6,283 nt of DNA, taken from JAVRLS01 sp031961205 (GTDB lineage Archaea; Thermoplasmatota; Thermoplasmata; Thermoplasmatales; Thermoplasmataceae). The notes below the pieces were generated by a model. It was not told where the DNA came from, did not search any database, and saw only the letters and a list, made by a program, of their open reading frames with translations. Shown piece by piece: positions 1-4,477 of this stretch. Within the stretch, counting starts at the first letter, position 1. Every line of letters starts with the position of its first letter. The stretch is taken from assembly GCA_031961205.1 (NCBI GenBank), contig JAVRLS010000059.1:1-6283 (forward strand). Reading direction: 5' to 3'. The translations under genes and the position numbers were made by a program.

Positions 1-360
1 CGTTTCCTTGTTCCACTTGAAGCCAACTTCCGCTGCTGCCATTGATGCAAATGCGGCCATCTGCATTGCAACCGCATCGGATTCCCTTGGAAGCTGCCTT
101 ATAATGTTGATTATGTAATCCGGTATTTTGTATCCTTTTTCTATCTTCTGTCTGAATGTTTTGAGTTCACTTGCATTTGGAAGTTTTCCGTACAGGAAAA
201 GATACTGTATCTCTTCAACGCTTCCGCCGCCGTTAACAACATCGTCAATAGAGTATCCAGCGTACATCAGGATACCTTTGTCGCCGTCTATAGTGGTCAG
301 TTTTGTCCACTTTATGTTTACATCTTCAAGGCCTTTGCTTATTTCTTCGTTTTCTGCCAT
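1..360 (-). CDS. gltA: Citrate synthase, N-terminal 120 residues (runs off left edge)
   Basis: Condenses acetyl-CoA with oxaloacetate to citrate and CoA, the entry step of the citric acid cycle, in the cytoplasm. Translating the complement from the ATG at 360 gives an uninterrupted frame to base 1, starting MAENEEISKGLEDVNIKW and containing GYSIDDVV, EEIQYLFLYGKLP, GYKIP and IRQLPRESDAVAMQMAA. From memory these match the N-terminus of Thermoplasma acidophilum citrate synthase almost position for position, including the first residues, so the start is secure. About 120 of roughly 385 residues are present. The catalytic His/His/Asp residues lie in the missing C-terminal part and cannot be checked. 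The gene has its own Shine-Dalgarno-like site and TATA-like box, so it is probably not co-transcribed with the MFS gene 179 bp upstream on the same strand. Confidence 0.95.
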   Translation of the reverse strand, partial: MAENEEISKGLEDVNIKWTKLTTIDGDKGILMYAGYSIDDVVNGGGSVEEIQYLFLYGKLPNASELKTFRQKIEKGYKIPDYIINIIRQLPRESDAVAMQMAAFASMAAAEVGFKWNKET

Positions 361-365
361 TAAAA

Positions 366-371
366 CACCTT
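366..371 (-). promoter_or_regulatory. Shine-Dalgarno-like site of citrate synthase
   Basis: On the minus strand AAGGTG lies 5 bases before the ATG at 360. AGGTG matches the complement of the archaeal 16S rRNA 3' tail. It is the only convincing ribosome binding site in the window and implies a leadered mRNA, whereas the other genes look leaderless. Confidence 0.6.
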
Positions 372-399
372 ACAGATATGTAACATGAATTGTCTTTAC

Positions 400-409
400 T
401 TAAAATTTT
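400..409 (-). promoter_or_regulatory. Probable TATA box of citrate synthase
   Basis: The minus-strand AAAATTTTAA block lies about 45 bases before the ATG. Transcription starting some 25 bases downstream would leave a leader of roughly 15-20 bases that includes the AAGGTG site. A second AT-rich candidate (465-479, GAAAT/ATTTC arms around an AT core) lies about 110 bases upstream and could be an alternative promoter. Confidence 0.4.
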
Positions 410-539
410 GCATATGGATTACGCATGATTATAGTTCACATCGGTCATGAAAGTTTATGAAATAGAAATTATATATTTCAACATTATAAACAAATAAATG
501 CATCTAAAATTAAATATTGTGATTTGATTCGCAGCATAC

Positions 540-1835
540 CTATAAATCGATGCGATCCATATTAGAGTTTTTAGACCAGCTCTCTCTGGAAAGCAATATT
601 CCTATGATCATCAGAATTGAAAAGGCGTACATTGAATACAGCCATGCCAGACGGAGGCCAACATAAAAACTCATCAGGTCAATGACTGAAAGGGCAAATC
701 CTCCAACTATTGCGCCACCATTGTATGAAAAGCCTACAGCGCTTGTCCTGTAATACTTCCTGAACTGCTCAGAAAGGAAGGCCGGTAGAGTAGAGAATAT
801 CATCGCCTCAAGAAAAGCCTGTATGGAAAAAAGAATGACAAACATCTCAAGATTTGATTTTAATCCGAAAGTTATGATAAAGTAAGTGGATACCGTAAAT
901 ATAATCGCGTAAATAAAAAGTGGCCTTTTCCTTCCACCGAGTGCATTCCCAAGAAGGCCGCCGCCCCAGACCCCGAACAGGGAGACCAGGTTCACGATCG
1001 TTATGGCGATGCCTATATCTGTGTTATTAAATCCCCTTATGCTCATTACCGACGGGTAGAAGCTGAATGTTGCCGTGTTGATGAAGAGAAGTCCGGTTGT
1101 TATAATGAGTGCAATGGCCATATTTCTTCGGCCTTCCCTGAAGAGTTCGATCACCGGATGCCTGGCAACGTCATGTTTCTGGAGCAGTTTCTCAAAGATC
1201 CCCGTTTCTTTTGAGTAAGATCTTATGATAACTGTCAGAATACCGGGAATGATCGCGCTTAAAAACAGTATCCTCCATCCAAACGCACCGAAATCCTTTC
1301 CAAGGGCCAGGCTAAGTCCAAGGAAGGCAAGGGATATAACAAAATAGCCTGTCCCATAACCGCTCTGGACAAAGCTCCCTATAAAGTTCCTGCTTGATGC
1401 AGGTATGCTTTCCATGGCAAGAGTTGTGCCGCCACCATATTCAGCACCCGCAAAACAGCCTTCTATGAAAAGGAAAATGAAGAGCAGCACGGGCGCGGCC
1501 ACGCCAATGATCCCGTATCCCGGAATAAGCCCCTTCGAGGCAGAAAATCCAGTGAATACCATTATTGTCAGGGTAAGCATCTTCTTTCGCCCCAAACGAT
1601 CTCCAAGAAAATTTCCAAGTATAAGCGAACCAAATGATCTTGCGACAGCCCCGGTTGCAAATCCCATGAAAGCCCCGAGAAGTCGGAGGGGCCCAAGTGA
1701 AGCGGGAAAGAAAACTTCTGAAATTATGGGTATTAAAAGTGCATATGCTATGGTTGTGTACCCATCGATGAGCCAGCCGCCCCATGCAGAGAAAACCTGC
1801 ACCCACTGCGTTCGGTTGAGACCATAGACAGCCAT
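540..1835 (-). CDS. MFS transporter, metabolite/carboxylate:H+ symporter type
   Basis: A 12-helix integral membrane protein of the major facilitator superfamily, 431 aa and full length for the family, likely driving solute uptake with the proton gradient. Helix 1 (about residues 12-38) carries an acidic residue in GWLIDGYTT. The loop between helices 2 and 3 holds the MFS signature GNFLGDRLGRKK (74-85). Helix 4 is followed by FAGAEYGGGTTLAMESIP (128-145), and helix 6 begins after GWR (187-189). A hydrophilic central loop (about 206-238) separates the halves. The second half repeats a degenerate signature, GNALGGRKRP (296-305), and has LSEQFRKYYRTSAVGFSYNGGA (354-375), the pattern seen in metabolite:H+ and sialate/lactate symporters. 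These features suggest a carboxylate or related organic solute, but the substrate cannot be read from sequence. A TATA-like box sits about 30 bases before the ATG. The gene is divergent from coaA across 34 bp. Confidence 0.9.
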   Translation of the reverse strand: MAVYGLNRTQWVQVFSAWGGWLIDGYTTIAYALLIPIISEVFFPASLGPLRLLGAFMGFATGAVARSFGSLILGNFLGDRLGRKKMLTLTIMVFTGFSASKGLIPGYGIIGVAAPVLLFIFLFIEGCFAGAEYGGGTTLAMESIPASSRNFIGSFVQSGYGTGYFVISLAFLGLSLALGKDFGAFGWRILFLSAIIPGILTVIIRSYSKETGIFEKLLQKHDVARHPVIELFREGRRNMAIALIITTGLLFINTATFSFYPSVMSIRGFNNTDIGIAITIVNLVSLFGVWGGGLLGNALGGRKRPLFIYAIIFTVSTYFIITFGLKSNLEMFVILFSIQAFLEAMIFSTLPAFLSEQFRKYYRTSAVGFSYNGGAIVGGFALSVIDLMSFYVGLRLAWLYSMYAFSILMIIGILLSRESWSKNSNMDRIDL

Positions 1836-1860
1836 AGTGAAAACTGTATGCCTATGATGT

Positions 1861-1870
1861 TATTAAAATA
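1861..1870 (-). promoter_or_regulatory. Probable TATA box of the MFS gene
   Basis: Minus-strand TATTTTAATA is centred about 30 bases upstream of the MFS ATG (1835) with no Shine-Dalgarno site between, the spacing expected for a leaderless or near-leaderless archaeal transcript. Its last base overlaps the A of the coaA start codon. Confidence 0.55.
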
Positions 1871-2859
1871 TGCAACCGCATATCGATGATCAAATCAATA
1901 AGCATAATTGGAATCTGCAGTACGTGTTTGAAGACAATGATATATTTATCCATTTCACACGGGAAGAATGGTCAAAGCTCAGGGATCACATGCCAATGAC
2001 TATCAGTGAAGAAGATATAGCGTTCCTGAAAGGCCTGAATGAGCCCATATCACTGCAGGAGATCGAAGCTGTTTATCTCCCTATCTCAAGGCTCCTCAAC
2101 CTTCATATAAACGCACGAAAAGGGCTTTATGCTGCCAGGGACACGTTTCTTGGAACAAGATCAGAAAAAGTTCCGTACGTTATAGGAATAGCAGGCAGTG
2201 TTGCAGCTGGAAAAAGCACCACGGCCAGGGTTCTGAAAACTCTTCTGGAGAGATCTCATGAAATGCCAAGAGTCGATATAGTTACTACGGACAATTTCCT
2301 TTATCCAAATGCCGTTCTTGAATCAAGGAATATTATGGACAAAAAAGGATTCCCGGAAAGTTATGATATAAGGATGCTGATAAAATTTCTGATCGGGGTA
2401 AAATCAGGCATAAAACTGCTCAGGATTCCGGTATATTCCCATGTTGAATACGACATCGTAAAAGGGCAGTACCAGGAAATAAGGGATCCTGACGTAATAA
2501 TCCTTGAGGGGCTTAACGTGCTGCAGGTCAGAAAAGACGGTACCACAAAATCAATGTACGTTTCAGATTTTCTCGATTTTTCCATATATGTGGATGCATC
2601 GATAGAATCTTTAGAAAAATGGTTCATTGAGCGGTTTCTGATCCTGAAAAGAACCTCGTTCATCGACGAGAAATCATATTTCAATAAATATGCGTCGCTC
2701 AGCAATGAAGAGGCAGTGAAAATCGCTTCAGGCATATGGAAGCAGATAAATGAGGTCAACCTGACAGAAAATATAATTTCCACAAGGGGGAGATCGCAGA
2801 TCATACTCGAAAAGGATCAGGACCACAGCATAAAAAATATAATGATGAGAAAGCTTTAG
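1870..2859 (+). CDS. coaA: Type I (bacterial-type) pantothenate kinase
   Basis: Phosphorylates pantothenate with ATP to 4'-phosphopantothenate, the first committed step of CoA synthesis, in the cytoplasm. The 329 residues (E. coli CoaA is 316) cover the whole family. The N-terminal region has PMTISEEDI and IYLPISRLL-like sequence (EAVYLPISRLL, 66-76). The Walker A loop is GSVAAGKST (109-117, Lys115). TTDNF supplies the predicted catalytic Asp141. KKGFPESYD (158-166), PVYSH (187-191, pantothenate-site Tyr and His), LEGLNVLQ (212-219) and DFSIYVDA (236-243) follow. Most archaea use pantoate kinase and phosphopantothenate synthetase instead. A distant type I CoaA has been shown biochemically in Picrophilus torridus, so this is the expected Thermoplasmatales replacement, probably acquired from bacteria long ago. 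The start at 1870 is kept because family homology begins soon after it and no better in-frame start exists. I see no good TATA box in front of it. Confidence 0.95.
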   Translation: MQPHIDDQINKHNWNLQYVFEDNDIFIHFTREEWSKLRDHMPMTISEEDIAFLKGLNEPISLQEIEAVYLPISRLLNLHINARKGLYAARDTFLGTRSEKVPYVIGIAGSVAAGKSTTARVLKTLLERSHEMPRVDIVTTDNFLYPNAVLESRNIMDKKGFPESYDIRMLIKFLIGVKSGIKLLRIPVYSHVEYDIVKGQYQEIRDPDVIILEGLNVLQVRKDGTTKSMYVSDFLDFSIYVDASIESLEKWFIERFLILKRTSFIDEKSYFNKYASLSNEEAVKIASGIWKQINEVNLTENIISTRGRSQIILEKDQDHSIKNIMMRKL

Positions 2860-2874
2860 GTATCCGGTACTTTC

Positions 2875-2880
2875 AAAAAA
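2875..2880 (-). terminator. Oligo-T tract just after msrA
   Basis: On the minus strand six consecutive T lie 4 bases after the msrA stop codon, within the 25-bp gap to coaA. Archaeal transcription commonly ends at such T-runs without a stem-loop. No hairpin precedes it. Confidence 0.4.
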
Positions 2881-2884
2881 TGAA

Positions 2885-3433
2885 TCATGGTTTCTTAAGC
2901 ATTGGAGAATAATGTTCCTTCAGTTTTTTCACCTTTGGGGATATAACGTACTTGCAGTAAGGCTGTTCACTGTTGTTTTTGTAATAGTTCCTGTGGTAAT
3001 CTTCTGCAGGATAGAAAGCCGTGAATTTTTCTATCTTTGTGACTATTGGCCTATTGAATGTCTTATTATTTTCAAGGTTTTTTATAAAATTTTCAGCGAT
3101 ATGCTTCTGATCTTCATTCATATAAAAGATTTCAGATCGGTACTGTGTGCCAACATCTTCACCCTGCCTGTTGAGAGAAGTCGGGTCGTGCATTGAAAAA
3201 AAGAGATCAAGAATGGCGCTGAAGGATATCACAGAGGGATCGTACGTTATCCTTACAGATTCGGCGTGCCCGGTATTTCCTGTGCAGACTTCCTTATACG
3301 TTGGATTCTGCACATGGCCTCCGGAAAATCCGGATTCCACGTTAATTATTCCATTTATATCCTGAAAAATAGCTTCCATGCACCAGAAACAGCCTCCAGC
3401 CAGGACACAGGTTTCATATTTGTCGCTTTGCAT
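2885..3433 (-). CDS. msrA: Peptide methionine-S-sulfoxide reductase MsrA
   Basis: Reduces the S-epimer of methionine sulfoxide in proteins and free methionine, a cytoplasmic repair enzyme against oxidative damage. It is a compact single-domain protein of 182 aa. The catalytic signature GGCFWCMEA (13-21) gives Cys15 as the sulfenic-acid-forming residue, with Cys18 three residues on. GFSGG (35-39), CTGNTGHAE (50-58, with the conserved Glu58), HDPTSLNRQGEDVGTQYRS (82-100) and FYPAEDYHRNYY (140-151) are all intact. QPYC (Cys160) near the C-terminus, or Cys18, could be the resolving cysteine; the second C-terminal cysteine of E. coli MsrA is absent. No MsrB domain is fused, and msrB is not in the window. 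The start fits both the family N-terminus and a TATA-like box 26 bases upstream. The gene is convergent with coaA, with only 25 bp between stops. Confidence 0.96.
   Translation of the reverse strand: MQSDKYETCVLAGGCFWCMEAIFQDINGIINVESGFSGGHVQNPTYKEVCTGNTGHAESVRITYDPSVISFSAILDLFFSMHDPTSLNRQGEDVGTQYRSEIFYMNEDQKHIAENFIKNLENNKTFNRPIVTKIEKFTAFYPAEDYHRNYYKNNSEQPYCKYVISPKVKKLKEHYSPMLKKP
2924..2929 (+). terminator. Possible coaA terminator inside the msrA 3' end
   Basis: A plus-strand T6 run lies 65 bases beyond the coaA stop, in the antisense strand of the last msrA codons. It is the first clear T-tract downstream of coaA, so coaA transcripts may overlap the msrA 3' end by a few tens of bases. The support is only the base run. 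Confidence 0.25.
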
Positions 3434-3453
3434 TTATTATCAGCGTTGCAGTG

Positions 3454-3464
3454 ATTTTTAAAAC
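3454..3464 (-). promoter_or_regulatory. Probable TATA box of msrA
   Basis: Minus-strand GTTTTAAAAAT is centred 26 bases upstream of the msrA ATG at 3433, with no Shine-Dalgarno site between. This is the ideal spacing for a leaderless transcript and supports the chosen start. Confidence 0.6.
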
Positions 3465-3583
3465 TTAAACTTTTTGTGGATCGAAATTTTCAATTTTTAA
3501 TCAATGAATCAAATGTCATCGATATGGAGTACGACAACATTGTTCTTCCTTGAAGCGTATCTTGATAATATATAACTTGCCGG

Positions 3584-3615
3584 TGCCTATCTTAAGTTAC
3601 CATATGCCTATCTTA
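3584..3615. repeat. 11-bp direct repeat, 21-bp period
   Basis: TGCCTATCTTA occurs at 3584-3594 and exactly again at 3605-3615, so the copies start 21 bp apart, about two turns of B-DNA. The core TATCTT also occurs at 3558-3563. Same-face spacing would suit a dimeric regulator, but a slippage duplication is equally possible. Confidence 0.6.
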
Positions 3616-3648
3616 TTCAAACGATCGATGGAGATTATAAAAAGCGGG

Positions 3649-3765
3649 CTAGCCTTTAGCTGATCCCAAAGCATTCTTTACATATCTATGATCCATCGAA
3701 TAAGAATCCTGGCAGATCCATATTTTGGGATACGCTTTAAGACGCATTCTAAAGGTTTGCATCAT
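3649..3765 (-). CDS. Unrecognised 38-aa small ORF
   Basis: The complement encodes 38 residues beginning MMQTFRMRLKAYP and ending KNALGSAKG, from tandem ATGs at 3765 and 3762 to TAG. It is the longest clean frame in the msrA-nob1 spacer. The composition is basic with several aromatic residues, and there is no membrane segment or signal peptide. An AATTTT-type AT-rich block lies about 22 bases upstream on the same strand, but there is no ribosome binding site. I do not recognise the sequence. It may be a genuine small protein, a remnant of a longer gene, or a chance frame; its overlap with the inverted repeats argues for caution. Confidence 0.2.
   Translation of the reverse strand: MMQTFRMRLKAYPKIWICQDSYSMDHRYVKNALGSAKG
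3653..3755. repeat. Nested imperfect inverted repeats
   Basis: Two complementary pairs are nested. CCTTTAG (3653-3659) pairs with CTAAAGG (3749-3755), and ATCCCAAA (3663-3670) pairs with TTTGGGAT (3724-3731). The arms are 3 bases apart on the left and 17 on the right, giving up to 15 pairs around a 53-base loop. A further pair, CGATGGA (3626-3632) with TCCATCG (3692-3698), crosses them, so both sets could only form as alternative structures or a pseudoknot. GATCCAT is also repeated directly at 3690 and 3715. Confidence 0.45.
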
Positions 3766-3853
3766 AAATGGGATAAATCTGGACAAAATTTCACATCACG
3801 CATTTTTTTAAAAATTCAGCCATGATTTTCATTTGTGTGATGTTTCATAAATC

Positions 3854-3864
3854 TTTTTATAATA
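3854..3864 (+). promoter_or_regulatory. Probable TATA box of nob1
   Basis: TTTTTATAATA is centred about 32 bases upstream of the ATG at 3891, implying a leader of only a few bases. It lies inside the 23-codon upstream extension of the same frame, which argues that the extension from the ATG at 3822 is not translated. Confidence 0.6.
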
Positions 3865-3890
3865 ACCTGTCATACTATTATGCTGTCATA

Positions 3891-4382
3891 ATGTATTATA
3901 TCATAGACACTTCTGCCATAATTTCGCGGAACCTGAATCTGCTTTCAGGCAATCTTATATTCCCGGCGAGTGTCATTAATGAAATCAAGAAAGGCAAGCT
4001 TAAGTACGCCCTTGATTCCGTGTGGGGCCTTATCAAGGTAGAGGAACCAAAACAGGATTTTTTAAAGATAGTTAATGAAACTGCACTGCTTACTGGAGAC
4101 ATAATGAATCTGAGCGATACAGATAAAGACGTTATAGCCATTGCCTATGAATATGGTGGTGTAATTGTTTCTGACGACTATTCCATACAGAATGTTGCTT
4201 CTGCGCTGAATATAAAATATGTGAATGCCAATATAAAAAGTATAAACAAGCAGATTAAATGGGAGTTCAGATGCACCGGATGCAAAAAGATTTTTGATAA
4301 GCCGGTAAAGCAGTGTGATATATGCGGACACAATGTTAAGCGGTACTATGACAAAGATAAATCCCTTATAAAAAGAGTATAA
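3891..4382 (+). CDS. nob1: Nob1-type endoribonuclease (PIN domain plus zinc ribbon)
   Basis: Nob1 is the PIN-domain endonuclease that trims the 3' end of pre-16S/18S rRNA in archaea and eukaryotes, acting on the small ribosomal subunit precursor. From ATG 3891 the protein has 163 residues. The PIN fold opens with YYIIDTSA (Asp6), followed by VINEIKKG (Glu31), LSDTDKDVIAIA (Asp78) and VSDDYSIQNVA (Asp95/Asp96), which together give the acidic metal site. The C-terminal zinc ribbon has FRCTGC and CDICG (Cys128, 131, 142, 145), followed by a basic tail. This PIN-then-ribbon order separates Nob1 from VapC toxins, and no antitoxin gene is adjacent. An in-frame ATG at 3822 would add 23 residues, but they lie upstream of the family's N-terminus and over the TATA box, so 3891 is preferred. 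The gene is convergent with the acyl-CoA synthetase. Confidence 0.93.
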   Translation: MYYIIDTSAIISRNLNLLSGNLIFPASVINEIKKGKLKYALDSVWGLIKVEEPKQDFLKIVNETALLTGDIMNLSDTDKDVIAIAYEYGGVIVSDDYSIQNVASALNIKYVNANIKSINKQIKWEFRCTGCKKIFDKPVKQCDICGHNVKRYYDKDKSLIKRV

Positions 4383-4400
4383 TAATATTGCGTATTATTA
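4380..4400 (+). repeat. A/T-only hairpin spanning the nob1 stop codon
   Basis: TAATAATA (4380-4387) and TATTATTA (4393-4400) form a perfect 8-bp inverted repeat with a TTGCG loop. The left arm starts with the nob1 stop codon. The stem is all A-T and weak, and no strong T-run follows, so a terminator role is possible but unproven. CGTATTATT from the right arm recurs at 4434-4442. Confidence 0.5.
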
Positions 4401-4418
4401 AATCTCGATTTGATACTG

Positions 4419-4432
4419 TTCTATTTATAGAA
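4419..4432. repeat. 14-bp near-palindrome in the nob1/acyl-CoA synthetase gap
   Basis: TTCTAT and ATAGAA flank a 2-bp TT centre. It lies midway between two convergent stop codons, where a promoter is not expected. It may be a transcript-end structure or chance in AT-rich DNA. Confidence 0.35.
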
Positions 4433-4477
4433 ACGTATTATTTGGCCTTATCAAATGGATCGTATTCCAGACGTGGT

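Larger units (their letters stand above)
3465..3821. other. AT-rich spacer between msrA and nob1 with no recognised gene
   Basis: The msrA start (3433) and the nob1 start (3891) are divergent and separated by 457 bp, far more than the other gaps here. The nob1 promoter takes only the last 40 bp or so. The rest holds an 11-bp direct repeat (3584-3615), nested inverted repeats (3653-3755), a strong plus-strand TATA-like stretch (about 3567-3576), a T7A5 run (3806-3817) and several tiny ORFs without recognisable products: 3504-3575 plus (23 aa), 3604-3663 plus (19 aa) and 3649-3765 minus (38 aa). No tRNA T-loop, box C/D signature pair or CRISPR repeat was found. It could carry a small RNA, a small-protein gene or the decayed remains of an inserted element; I cannot decide between these. 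Confidence 0.5.

Noticed and set aside
128..388. Plus-strand 86-aa frame at the left edge
   Set aside because: It lies antisense to the clearly homologous citrate synthase N-terminus, and its product resembles no known protein.
1405..1827. Long plus-strand and minus-strand alternative frames within the MFS gene
   Set aside because: The 540-1835 frame shows intact MFS signatures and membrane helices across this stretch; the others have low-complexity, family-less translations.
3504..3663. Two tiny plus-strand ORFs (3504-3575 and 3604-3663), the second about 31 bases after a TATA-like stretch
   Set aside because: At 23 and 19 codons they are too short to support coding, have no ribosome binding site and show no recognisable product. 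The TATA-like stretch is kept only as part of the spacer finding.
3641..3672. GCGGGCTAGCC-like segment considered as a tRNA 5' half
   Set aside because: No anticodon stem, T-loop GTTCRA sequence or matching acceptor strand follows at tRNA distance.
3836..3843. GTGTGATGT considered as a box C of a C/D guide RNA
   Set aside because: No matching D, C' and D' boxes occur at the expected distances, and the segment lies just before the nob1 promoter.
3822..3890. 23-codon N-terminal extension of nob1 from the in-frame ATG at 3822
   Set aside because: The residues do not fit a PIN-domain N-terminus, where the catalytic Asp normally lies within the first ten residues. The extension contains the TATA-like box of the downstream start.
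3891..4382. PIN-domain protein considered as a VapC toxin of a toxin-antitoxin pair
   Set aside because: The C-terminal four-cysteine zinc ribbon identifies Nob1, and no small antitoxin gene is adjacent.
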